A DNA stretch of 20,109 nucleotides from Clostridiales bacterium UBA7011. Its GTDB lineage: Bacteria > Bacillota > Clostridia > Oscillospirales > Butyricicoccaceae. Positions 1-6,960 of the stretch are shown here, one piece after another; the stretch's first letter is position 1; the number at the start of each line of letters is the position of its first letter. Location of the stretch: positions 1-20,109 of the forward strand of contig DJXF01000109.1 of NCBI GenBank assembly GCA_002449635.1, given 5' to 3'. A program made the translations under genes and the position numbers. The notes under the pieces were generated by a model. That model saw only the letters and a program-made list of their open reading frames with translations, did no database searches and was not told where the DNA came from.

Positions 1-1510
1 GCTCCATGCCGGAGAAGATCATGCGTGCAACCCAGAAGAAGATAATATCATAACCGGTAACCAGTGTGTCTGTCGGGTAAAAATACTCCAGCTCCTTGGT
101 CTTTTCCGGCCATCCGAGCGTCGAGAACGGCCAGAGTGCGGAGGAGAACCAGGTATCGAGAACATCTTCCTCCTGATGAATGTGTGTGCTGCCGCATTTC
201 GGGCACACTGTGACATCTTCCTTGGAAACCGTCATTTCGCCGCAGTCTGCGCAGTAATAGGCGGGAATGCGATGACCCCACCACAGTTGACGGGAGATGC
301 ACCAGTCATGTACATTTTCCATCCAGCGAATATAGGTCTTGCTGAAACGCTCCGGAACAAACTTGATTTCTTCTTCCTCGACGACGCGAATAGCCTCCTT
401 GGCGAGGGGTGCCATCTTGACAAACCACTGTGCGGAGGTCATCGGCTCTACCGTTGTTCCGCAGCGATAACAGGTTCCGACGTTGTGCGTGTGATCTTCA
501 ATTTTGACCAGACGGCCTTCCGCCTCCAAATCGGCCAGAACTGCCTTGCGGCACGCGTAGCGGTCCATACCCTGATATTTGCCGCCGTTTTCATTGACAG
601 TTGCATCCTCGTTGAACACGAGGATCTGTTCCAGATTATGGCGCTGACCCATCTCAAAGTCGTTCGGGTCATGGCACGGTGTCGTTTTTACACAGCCGGT
701 GCCGAATTCCTTGTCGACATAGTCGTCCGCGAAAATCGGAATTTCACGGCCGATAATCGGCAAAATGGCTTTCTTTCCGATCAGATGCTGATAGCGTTCA
801 TCCGCCGGATTGACTGCAACGCCGGTATCACCCATAAAGGTCTCCGGGCGGGTTGTCGCAACGATAATGCTCTCGTCCGAATCCTTGATATCATAACGGA
901 TATACCAAAGCTTGCCCGGCTGGGTTTCGTATTCAACCTCAGCATCGGAAAGCGCCGTGGTGCAGTGCGGGCACCAGTTGATGATACGGCTGCCCTTGTA
1001 AATCAGACCCTTGTCATAGAGATTGACAAAGACCTCTTTTACCGCTTTGGAACAGCCCTCGTCCATGGTAAAGCGCTCACGGCGCCAATCGCACGAGGAG
1101 CCGAGCTTTTTCAGCTGCTGAATGATGCGGTTGCCATACTGATTTTTCCATGCCCAGACGCGCTCAAGAAATTTTTCGCGGCCGAGATCATAACGGGTCA
1201 GTCCCTCCTCGTTGCGCAGGTTTTCCTCAACCTTAATCTGCGTTGCAATGCCTGCATGGTCTGTGCCCGGCATCCAAAGGGCAGAATAACCCTGCATGCG
1301 TTTGGTGCGAATCAGGATGTCCTGAAGGGTCTCGTCAAATGCGTGACCCATGTGAAGCTGACCGGTGACATTCGGGGGCGGGATGACAATGGTAAACGGC
1401 TTTTTCTTCTCGTCCACCTCGGCATTAAAATATCCCTTTTCCTCCCACATCTGATACAGCTTGTCCTCTGTGGAACTGGGATCATACGTTTTTGGCAATT
1501 CGTTGGTCAC
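1..1510 (-). CDS. valS: Valyl-tRNA synthetase, N-terminal 503 residues (runs off left edge)
   Basis: Class Ia aminoacyl-tRNA synthetase that charges tRNA-Val in the cytoplasm. Reading from 1510, residues 44-56 form the PPPNVTG...HMGH active-site signature (HIGH box H53-H56). The CP1 editing domain shows ATTRPETFMGD near residue 216, with GTGCVKTTPCHDPND further on, and the segment MENVHDWCISRQLWWGHRIP is diagnostic of ValS. A zinc-ribbon-like CxxC pair (CADC...CPKC) lies near residues 420-440. The KMSKS loop and anticodon-binding domain lie beyond the window. The start is GTG at 1508-1510, chosen because AAGGAGG (1520-1526) lies 9 nt upstream and no ATG fits. The gene is preceded by a valine-type T-box leader, so its expression should rise when tRNA-Val is uncharged. 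Identity is essentially certain; only the truncation limits the call. Confidence 0.97.
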   Translation of the reverse strand, partial: MTNELPKTYDPSSTEDKLYQMWEEKGYFNAEVDEKKKPFTIVIPPPNVTGQLHMGHAFDETLQDILIRTKRMQGYSALWMPGTDHAGIATQIKVEENLRNEEGLTRYDLGREKFLERVWAWKNQYGNRIIQQLKKLGSSCDWRRERFTMDEGCSKAVKEVFVNLYDKGLIYKGSRIINWCPHCTTALSDAEVEYETQPGKLWYIRYDIKDSDESIIVATTRPETFMGDTGVAVNPADERYQHLIGKKAILPIIGREIPIFADDYVDKEFGTGCVKTTPCHDPNDFEMGQRHNLEQILVFNEDATVNENGGKYQGMDRYACRKAVLADLEAEGRLVKIEDHTHNVGTCYRCGTTVEPMTSAQWFVKMAPLAKEAIRVVEEEEIKFVPERFSKTYIRWMENVHDWCISRQLWWGHRIPAYYCADCGEMTVSKEDVTVCPKCGSTHIHQEEDVLDTWFSSALWPFSTLGWPEKTKELEYFYPTDTLVTGYDIIFFWVARMIFSGME

Positions 1511-1582
1511 GGGTAATTGCCTCCTTCCAATAGAAATAGTATTCGTTCAACCTGAGCGTATTATAAAAAGTACCGGGAGAAT

Positions 1583-1614
1583 AAAAAAACCTCCGTCCGA
1601 AATCAGGACGAAGG
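1583..1614 (-). terminator. T-box attenuator (intrinsic terminator) of valS
   Basis: On the minus strand a 9-bp stem CCTTCGTCC / GGACGGAGG (one G-U pair) with a short loop is followed by seven T residues. It lies directly after the T-box sequence, so its 5' arm competes with the antiterminator. This is the off-state element of the riboswitch. Confidence 0.92.
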
Positions 1615-1843
1615 AAAGCTCCGTGGTACCACCTAAATTCGCACAGAACATGTGCGCACTTTACAGCCGCGTAACGGGGGCAAATCGGGGATGCTTACCG
1701 CCGGATAACCGGTCTGGGCATCCCGGCTCAGAAGCGACCTTCCATCCCCCGCCGCGGGAACTTACACCGACCGTTCCCTCTCTCTGCCGACTGCACAGGA
1801 ATGTACTCCTCTTCTTCTACGCCGTTGCTCTGGTATTTAAGAC
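1583..1843 (-). promoter_or_regulatory. T-box riboswitch, valine specificity (GUC specifier)
   Basis: Leader RNA between the valS promoter and gene. Visible T-box hallmarks, read on the minus strand: the GGAGTAC segment of Stem I, AGAGAGGG, the GGTGTAAG apical element, GAAGGTCGCTTCTGAGCC around the specifier loop, and the T-box bulge sequence AGGTGGTACCACGG at 1621-1634, which pairs with the tRNA acceptor end. The codon-like triplet in the specifier position is GUC (1736-1738), a valine codon, which agrees with the downstream gene. Uncharged tRNA-Val should stabilise the antiterminator and permit valS transcription. The specifier was assigned by pattern, not by folding. Confidence 0.93.
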
Positions 1844-1849
1844 CTGTAT

Positions 1850-1878
1850 ATTATAGTATCTTTCGCACATGTTGTCAA
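1850..1878 (-). promoter_or_regulatory. Sigma-A promoter of valS
   Basis: Perfect consensus on the minus strand: TTGACA (1873-1878), 17-bp spacer, TATAAT (1850-1855). Transcription should start near 1843 and produce the T-box leader. Confidence 0.93.
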
Positions 1879-1998
1879 GAAAACACTTGTTTTTGACAGG
1901 GCATTTTGTTCCGCCCGGGCATGATCCTTTCTCATGCAGTATGGAATGACTACACCGGAAACGGCAAAAACCGCATCCTGCAGACAGCTGCGCTTTGC

Positions 1999-2027
1999 TT
2001 TACCGTTAAAATCATTTATGATATAAT
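1999..2027 (+). promoter_or_regulatory. Sigma-A promoter of the Xer-type recombinase gene
   Basis: TTTACC (1999-2004), 17-bp spacer, TATAAT (2022-2027), with an extended -10 TG at 2019-2020. It is divergent from the valS promoter, with about 120 bp between the two -35 boxes. Nothing else is evident in the stretch 1879-1998. Confidence 0.75.
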
Positions 2028-2076
2028 ATCCATGATTTGCTGAAAGGAGGCCCTGCGATTCGCAAGGTATGAACCT

Positions 2077-3111
2077 ATGAAAGTTGATAGCCAATCCCCT
2101 CAGATCTTAAATGATTTCCTTGCATATCTATCAACAATTAAAGGGAAATCTCCCAAGACTGTGCATGAATATTACCTTGATCTTCGTGTTTTCTTCCGAT
2201 ATCTCAAGCAGAAGCGCGGACTTGCAGACGATGTTCCGTTTGATGAAATCCCCATCAATGACATTGATATCGCATTTGTAGAATCCATAACGCTGTCTGA
2301 CGCCTATGATTTCTTGATGTATACCGTTCAGGAACGTCCCAAGCACGGCAATTCCGAGCACAGCGAAATCGGTCTTTCTGCGCGCTCACGCGCCCGAAAG
2401 ATTTCTGCCCTGCGCTCCTTCTTCAAATATCTGACCGATAAAGCGCATCTGCTTTCCAATAATCCGCTTCAGAACCTCGAATACCCGTCTGTGCGGCGTT
2501 CTCTGCCGAAGTATTTGACCGTTGACGAAAGTGTTGCTCTGCTGGAGGCGGTCGACGGACCGTTCCGCGAGCGCGATTATTGCATTTTAATGCTGTTTCT
2601 CAACTGCGGGCTGCGCGTGTCTGAACTGTGCGGACTAAACGTCACTGATATTAACGAGAATCAAATTCGCGTGCTCGGCAAGGGCAACAAAGAACGCATG
2701 CTCTATCTCAATGAAGCCTGCATTGATGCAATCAATGCCTATCTCCCCCACCGCCTCCAACCGAAAAACGGCACAAACGCGGCGAATGCATTGTTTATCA
2801 GCCGTCAGCGCAACCGGATTCGCAAGACGACAGTTGAGCATCTGGTAAAAAAATATCTTTCACAGGCAGGACTGGATGCAGAGCGGTTTTCCGCGCACAA
2901 GCTGCGCCACACGGCGGCGACATTGATGTATAAAAACGGCGTGGATATCCGAACATTACAGGATGTTTTAGGGCATGAAAACGTCAATACCACCATGATT
3001 TATACACACATCAACGATGCCAACATGCAGGATGCTGCCGAACGCAATCCTCTTTCTTCCTTCCGCAGGAAGGAGCATGCAGATGGCAGGGATGATTCGG
3101 AAGAATCATGA
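2077..3111 (+). CDS. Tyrosine recombinase, XerC/XerD-like
   Basis: 344-residue tyrosine site-specific recombinase. An N-terminal SAM-like core-binding domain (about residues 5-125) is followed by the catalytic domain. The full catalytic set is visible: R180 (GLRVSEL), K202 in the GKGNKER beta-hairpin, H274 and R277 (AHKLRHT), H300 (LGHENV) and nucleophile Y309 (TTMIYTH). Chromosome-dimer resolution at a dif-like site is the usual role of such stand-alone Xer proteins, and no mobile-element context is visible. It is about 40 residues longer than typical XerC/D, with extra sequence at residues 50-100 and an acidic tail. The ATG at 2077 is used because AAGG (2064-2067) lies 9 nt upstream; the stronger GGAGG at 2046-2050 serves no in-frame start. 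XerC versus XerD cannot be decided here. Confidence 0.9.
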   Translation: MKVDSQSPQILNDFLAYLSTIKGKSPKTVHEYYLDLRVFFRYLKQKRGLADDVPFDEIPINDIDIAFVESITLSDAYDFLMYTVQERPKHGNSEHSEIGLSARSRARKISALRSFFKYLTDKAHLLSNNPLQNLEYPSVRRSLPKYLTVDESVALLEAVDGPFRERDYCILMLFLNCGLRVSELCGLNVTDINENQIRVLGKGNKERMLYLNEACIDAINAYLPHRLQPKNGTNAANALFISRQRNRIRKTTVEHLVKKYLSQAGLDAERFSAHKLRHTAATLMYKNGVDIRTLQDVLGHENVNTTMIYTHINDANMQDAAERNPLSSFRRKEHADGRDDSEES

Positions 3112-3141
3112 AGAATTTTATTATTACAGCGTAAAATGAAA

Positions 3142-3188
3142 AAAGGACGCTTGCAGAAAACAGGATCTGCAGGTGTCCTTTCTTTTTT
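3142..3188. terminator. Bidirectional intrinsic terminator between the convergent recombinase and exporter genes
   Basis: A 15-bp stem (AAAGGACGCTTGCAG pairs with CTGCAGGTGTCCTTT, two G-U pairs) spans 3142-3181, with T-rich sequence to 3188 on the plus side and an A-run (3139-3144) that serves the minus strand. It sits between two genes that converge. Confidence 0.88.
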
Positions 3189-3264
3189 CGCGCAGAAACA
3201 TTTATCTGCCGCTTCCTTTTTCGTCTGGCACAAATCGGTGACTGCAATGAACGGATGCTGTGCG

Positions 3265-4227
3265 TTAACGCTGTCTTTTCCGGGAAGGAGCTGCCTGCTG
3301 CTTTCCGAAACGATGATCTCCTTTATCATAGGAGAAGTTGATGCCGAGAATACCGATGAAAATGACAACCGTGCCGGCAATCTGCAGCGCGGTAAACGAT
3401 TCATGCAGCAAGAACACACCGGACAGAATGCCCACAACAGTACTCCATGTACAGGTGGACGAATACACAGCGAACGGCAAATGTGCCGAAGCATAGTTCA
3501 TGAGCAGAAATGCAATGACGCAGGTACCGGCGCTGGTATAAATCAGGGCAATCGCAAAATCGGGACGGGCAAGTCCGGCAAAGAACTGCGCCAGCGGCGC
3601 ACCCGAAAGCGTGTGTCTGCCGAGGGAAAGTCCGGCGAAGCCGATTGCTCCGAGCATTGTCTGAAAATACGTGATCTCATACGAAGAAAACGAACCGGTT
3701 GCCCGGCGCACGAGAACACGGCTGAGGGAAATTGTGATGACATAGGTCAGGACAAGGAACAGTCCCCACGGCGTCAGCAGATCGCCTGTCCATTCTGCGA
3801 TGCTCGCCATCAGCATACCGCAGACGGAGATGACGACGAACAGCGTCTGACGTCTGGTCGGATATTCCCTGTTGAGCAGCACCGAAAAGCCGATCATGAC
3901 GACGGGAATCATGCTGTTAAACAGCGAAATCAGGGAAGTCGCGACATAGGTTGTAGAAGCTGTCTTTGCCACCTGACTGATGAGCGGATTGAACAGACCG
4001 CAGGCAACCAGCAGTATCATCGCCCGCCCGGGTCTGCGAATTCGCGGCCCGCCCGGTATCAGCAGCATCAGGGTGAGCAAAACAAATGCGATGACAAACC
4101 GAAATGCCAGAAATTTAACTGCATCCTGGTCGATGACAGCCATGCCCATTCGTATAAACAGATACGCAAAGCCGAGCAGCGTCTGGGAGATCAGGTTTGC
4201 AGTCAAAGGAAGATATTTTTTCAACAT
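3265..4227 (-). CDS. EamA/DMT-family transporter
   Basis: 320-residue polytopic inner-membrane protein of the drug/metabolite transporter superfamily. It reads as about ten hydrophobic helices in two EamA repeats, the second ending in the typical ESFTALQIAGTVVIFIGILGI segment, and has a short basic cytoplasmic tail (SRKRQR). Family members export metabolites or amino acids; the substrate cannot be read from sequence. The start MLKKYLPL at 4227 is preferred because AAGAGGAGAG precedes it. The open frame continues upstream to an ATG at 4362, but that codon lies inside the predicted -10 box, so it cannot be the main start. Single-gene unit with its own promoter and a shared terminator. Confidence 0.85.
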   Translation of the reverse strand: MLKKYLPLTANLISQTLLGFAYLFIRMGMAVIDQDAVKFLAFRFVIAFVLLTLMLLIPGGPRIRRPGRAMILLVACGLFNPLISQVAKTASTTYVATSLISLFNSMIPVVMIGFSVLLNREYPTRRQTLFVVISVCGMLMASIAEWTGDLLTPWGLFLVLTYVITISLSRVLVRRATGSFSSYEITYFQTMLGAIGFAGLSLGRHTLSGAPLAQFFAGLARPDFAIALIYTSAGTCVIAFLLMNYASAHLPFAVYSSTCTWSTVVGILSGVFLLHESFTALQIAGTVVIFIGILGINFSYDKGDHRFGKQQAAPSRKRQR

Positions 4228-4361
4228 GCTTCTCTCCTCTTGGTTTACAAGGTGTTGCATGGGAACAGGGCCGGCTGGAGCGTATGCTGTGCCTGAAAAC
4301 AGCACGCATCTTCCGCAAGGTTCTGCGCATGCATCATCTGTTTCTCTGCTTCCGTCACCCA

Positions 4362-4390
4362 ATCATAACACAGTTTTCCGGCTTTGTCGA
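4362..4390 (-). promoter_or_regulatory. Extended -10 promoter of the exporter gene
   Basis: On the minus strand: TCGACA (4385-4390), 17-bp spacer, TATGAT (4362-4367), preceded by TGT as an extended -10. Transcription would start near 4355. Confidence 0.68.
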
Positions 4391-4637
4391 CAAAGCAGCT
4401 GTTCTCTGCTGTTTATGCTTTTTGTATTTTATATTGCATGCCGTGTTGCCGGAGAATCGGACTGGACAGAGAATCGAAAAACACAGGCGTATGGTACTGA
4501 TTTCATTTTCTGAAAAATGTCCCGGGGAATTTTTTCGCGCAGGATTTCTTTACAATTGTGCGCTGTTGCCTTAGCGAAAATGAAGCAAAGAATTGCAAAG
4601 ATGTGTCGTATTTTGTATGGTCTTTTTTGTTACCGCA

Positions 4638-4646
4638 TGATACAAT
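4638..4646 (+). promoter_or_regulatory. Candidate extended -10 promoter of the oxidoreductase operon
   Basis: TG (4638-4639), one base, then TACAAT (4641-4646). There is no good -35 at 17 bp, which is common for extended -10 promoters and could mean an activator is needed. It leaves a leader of about 70 nt before 4725. A weaker alternative, TTGCAA-N17-TATGGT, lies just upstream. Confidence 0.55.
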
Positions 4647-4724
4647 AGAATGAGGAATTTGCACAATAGGGAGTGCGTCAAAACAGGATGTACCCCGCAA
4701 TTTATACAAAGGAGCGAAACTCAG

Positions 4725-5048
4725 ATGAGAGTTGTGGAGCATCCGATTCTGGATCAGCTTGATACATCCGGAACGGTAACCATCTATTATAACGATCAGC
4801 CGATTGAAGCACTGGAGGGCGAGCCGATTGCCTCAGCACTGATGAATGCAGGCATCCGCGCGTTCCGTACAACAGCAAAACGGCATGAACCGCGCGGCAT
4901 TTTCTGCGCGATTGGGCGCTGTACAGACTGCATGATGATTGTTGACGGCGTGCCGAATACACGGACCTGTGTCACAGTGGTGCGCGACGGCATGCATGTG
5001 CGCACACAGGACGGACTGGGATCGTTTGAAAGGCAGGGCGCAGAATGA
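4725..5048 (+). CDS. Small [2Fe-2S] protein, HcnA/SoxA N-terminal-like
   Basis: 107-residue plant-type [2Fe-2S] protein and first gene of the seven-gene operon. Residues 17-50 resemble the beta-grasp start of this family (TIYYNDQPIEALEGEPIASALMNAG), and the cluster cysteines are C61, C66, C69 and C82 (C-x4-C-x2-C-x12-C). In the family such a module, free or fused to the N-terminus of the alpha subunit, carries electrons in hydrogen cyanide synthase, opine oxidases, sarcosine oxidase-like and hydroxyproline dehydrogenases. The ATG at 4725 follows AAAGGAG at 4708-4714; an upstream in-frame ATG at 4650 lies before the plausible transcript leader and lacks a site. The stop overlaps the next start by 4 nt (ATGA), implying coupled translation and a shared complex. 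Confidence 0.88.
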   Translation: MRVVEHPILDQLDTSGTVTIYYNDQPIEALEGEPIASALMNAGIRAFRTTAKRHEPRGIFCAIGRCTDCMMIVDGVPNTRTCVTVVRDGMHVRTQDGLGSFERQGAE

Positions 5049-6160
5049 AGACAATACAAACGGATGTAGCCATTGTCGGCGCCGGTTCCGCCGGGTTGAG
5101 CGCGGCATATCAGGCGGCAACAGCCGGAGCCGATGTTCTGGTCATCGACGAAAATCGTCTTCCCGGCGGTCAGCTGTTCAAGCAGATCCATAAATTTTTC
5201 GGGTCGCGCGAACATCAGGCGGGTACGCGCGGTTATCGAATCGGTCAGGAGCTTCTTTCGCGTGTGGAAAAGTCCGGCGCGCGTGTCTGGCTGAACACAC
5301 TGGTCTACGGCATGGAAAAGGACTGTTCCCTCGGCGTGATTCATAACGGTGAGCACTATGTGGTTCGCGCAAAAAAGGTGATTGTCGCCGCGGGCGCAAA
5401 AGAAAATTACATGGCTTTCCCCGGCTCCACGCTGCCCGGTGTCATGGGGGCAGGCGCCGCGCAGACTATGATTAACGTCAACCGCGTTCTTCCGGGCGAG
5501 CGCATTCTGATGCTCGGCTCAGGCAATGTCGGTTTGATTGTGTCCTATCAGCTGATGCAGGCGGGTGCGGAAGTCGTTGCCCTTGTGGAAGGTGCACCGC
5601 GCATCGGCGGCTATGGTGTGCATGCAGGCAAAATCCGCCGCGCAGGTGTCCCGATTTATACCTCTCACACCATCAAGCGTGTGCTCGGAACAAATGCCGT
5701 CGAAGGGGTCGAAATTGTGGAGGTCGGTCCCGGGTTTGTCCCGATTCCCGGCACGGAAAAGAAATTTGATGTCGATACCGTCTGTCTGGCTGTCGGTCTG
5801 AATCCGATGACTGAGCTGATTTGGATGGCAGGCTGTGCGTTCTGCTTTCTTCCGGCATTTGGAGGACATGTGCCGCTGCACGACAGCAATATGGAGACTA
5901 CGGTTTCCGGCCTGTATGTGGCAGGCGATGTGACCGGCGTGGAAGAGGCCTCTTCTGCGATGGAGGAAGGAAATCTCGCCGGTGTTGCGGCAGCGGAATC
6001 GCTTGGCCTGCTTTCCCCTGAACAGGCAGCGGAAAAGAAGGCTGAGATTACCGCACGGCTGAATACCCTTCGTTCCGGTATGTTCGGCGAACGCCGCCGC
6101 ACAGCAAAGGAGCAGCAGCTGAACAGCATGAAGCATTACCGCGCAAAGGAGGCCGAGTAA
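5045..6160 (+). CDS. FAD/NAD-dependent oxidoreductase, HcnB/opine-oxidase alpha-like
   Basis: 371-residue flavoprotein of the pyridine-nucleotide-disulfide oxidoreductase fold. The FAD Rossmann motif GAGSAG is at residues 12-17, PGGQ at 40-43, a second dinucleotide motif GSGNVG at 158-163, and the flavin-contact AGDVTG at 293-298. It matches the alpha subunits of HcnB, octopine/nopaline oxidases and archaeal dye-linked proline dehydrogenase, which pass electrons between the substrate-oxidising subunit and an acceptor such as NAD or a quinone. Those alpha subunits commonly also carry N-terminal [2Fe-2S] and C-terminal BFD modules; here both are separate genes, consistent with its short length. 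It has no redox-active CxxC pair. The stop TAA abuts the next ATG. Confidence 0.88.
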   Translation: MKTIQTDVAIVGAGSAGLSAAYQAATAGADVLVIDENRLPGGQLFKQIHKFFGSREHQAGTRGYRIGQELLSRVEKSGARVWLNTLVYGMEKDCSLGVIHNGEHYVVRAKKVIVAAGAKENYMAFPGSTLPGVMGAGAAQTMINVNRVLPGERILMLGSGNVGLIVSYQLMQAGAEVVALVEGAPRIGGYGVHAGKIRRAGVPIYTSHTIKRVLGTNAVEGVEIVEVGPGFVPIPGTEKKFDVDTVCLAVGLNPMTELIWMAGCAFCFLPAFGGHVPLHDSNMETTVSGLYVAGDVTGVEEASSAMEEGNLAGVAAAESLGLLSPEQAAEKKAEITARLNTLRSGMFGERRRTAKEQQLNSMKHYRAKEAE

Positions 6161-6691
6161 ATGGAAGGCGTTATTTATACCGGTATCCCCTCTGCCGAGG
6201 AGCTCGCCGGCTGTCCGGGCGTACCGAGCGAAGCGCGCATGAAGCGCGGCCGTGTCGCCTGCATTGAATGTGTTCAGGAAATTCCGTGCAACCCATGCGA
6301 GGGCATCTGCAAATTCGGAGCGATTACCGTGGGGGAACAGATTACCAATCTTCCCTGCTTGAACGAGGAAAAATGTACCGGCTGCGGGCTTTGCGTGGCA
6401 AACTGTCCCGGTCTTGCCATTACAATCCTCGATCAATCCTACTCTGAAACCGAGGCCACCATTGATTTTCCGTTTGAATACCTCCCATTGCCCGAAGCGG
6501 GCGACCGTGTAGAGGCTGTATCCCGCAGCGGTGAAACAGTCTGTCAGGGGCGCATTCTGCGCGTGACAAAGCTTCCCGCCTATGCAGGTACGGCAGTCAT
6601 TCGTATGGCAGTACCGCAGGAATACATTGATACAGTGCGCAGCATGAAGCGCCTGCCGCGCGGACAGAAGAAAGGAAGTGCGACGAAATGA
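6161..6691 (+). CDS. [4Fe-4S] ferredoxin-type electron-transfer subunit
   Basis: 176-residue (about 19 kDa) iron-sulfur protein. A canonical [4Fe-4S] motif CTGCGLCVANCP gives C72, C75, C78 and C82. An N-terminal group C34, C37, C43, C46, C50 plus C66 probably binds a second cluster (RVACIEC, IPCNPCEGIC). The C-terminal third is a beta-rich domain without cysteines. Size and position match the gamma subunit of archaeal four-subunit dye-linked L-proline dehydrogenases. It is likely to wire the amine-oxidising flavin to the alpha flavoprotein or to ferredoxin. It starts directly after the preceding stop and overlaps the next gene by 4 nt (ATGA at 6688-6691). Confidence 0.88.
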   Translation: MEGVIYTGIPSAEELAGCPGVPSEARMKRGRVACIECVQEIPCNPCEGICKFGAITVGEQITNLPCLNEEKCTGCGLCVANCPGLAITILDQSYSETEATIDFPFEYLPLPEAGDRVEAVSRSGETVCQGRILRVTKLPAYAGTAVIRMAVPQEYIDTVRSMKRLPRGQKKGSATK

Positions 6692-6960
6692 GCGAAGAAA
6701 TTCTGATCTGCCGCTGTCAGGAGGTTACGGAACAGGAAATACTTGACGCCATTGCAGATGGTGCAGCGACGGTAGACGGTGTCAAACGCCGCACACGCGC
6801 CTGCATGGGACTGTGTCAGGGCAAGACCTGCGGCCGTCTGGTTCAGCAGATGGTTGCGCGCGGCACAGGGAAGGACCCGGCGGATGTTCCCCCGCAGAAG
6901 AGCCGTATGCCGGTTCGTCCTGTAAAAATCGGTGTATTCGGAGGGCAGGACGATGCGTGA
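6688..6960 (+). CDS. BFD-like [2Fe-2S]-binding protein
   Basis: 90-residue protein with a bacterioferritin-associated-ferredoxin-like (Fer2_BFD) fold. The CRC pair is C8 and C10, and C43-x4-C48 lies in RACMGLCQGKTC, with an extra C39. In HcnB-type alpha subunits this module is fused at the C-terminus. Here it is free standing, corresponding to the small delta subunit of some archaeal proline dehydrogenase complexes. The tail (residues 60-90) is proline- and arginine-containing and probably flexible. Its 3' end overlaps the following start by 8 nt, the longest overlap in the operon, which makes tight co-translation with the amine dehydrogenase likely. Confidence 0.87.
   Translation: MSEEILICRCQEVTEQEILDAIADGAATVDGVKRRTRACMGLCQGKTCGRLVQQMVARGTGKDPADVPPQKSRMPVRPVKIGVFGGQDDA

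Larger units (their letters stand above)
4228..4724. other. Divergent intergenic region with two promoters, no gene
   Basis: This 497-bp stretch separates the minus-strand exporter from the plus-strand oxidoreductase operon. It holds the exporter promoter (4362-4390), a leader of about 130 nt with an imperfect hairpin (4280-4307), and the operon promoter near 4638-4646. The stretch 4400-4620 is AT-rich with no convincing coding frame. ATTGTGC near 4554 and GCACAAT near 4661 are inverted copies flanking the promoter, but their spacing makes an operator doubtful. Confidence 0.6.

Noticed and set aside
176..1516. 446-codon open frame on the plus strand opposite valS
   Set aside because: It mirrors the valS codons, has no ribosome site or family resemblance, and valS is unambiguous on the other strand.
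2077..3111. Integrase of a mobile element
   Set aside because: No flanking repeats, att-like duplications, phage or conjugation genes; neighbours are housekeeping genes.
3136..4296. 386-codon plus-strand frame opposite the EamA transporter
   Set aside because: Begins inside the bidirectional terminator and has low-complexity polar composition typical of an antisense frame to a membrane protein.
4228..4362. ATG start at 4362 for the exporter
   Set aside because: The codon lies in the predicted -10 box, and the start at 4227 has a good ribosome site.
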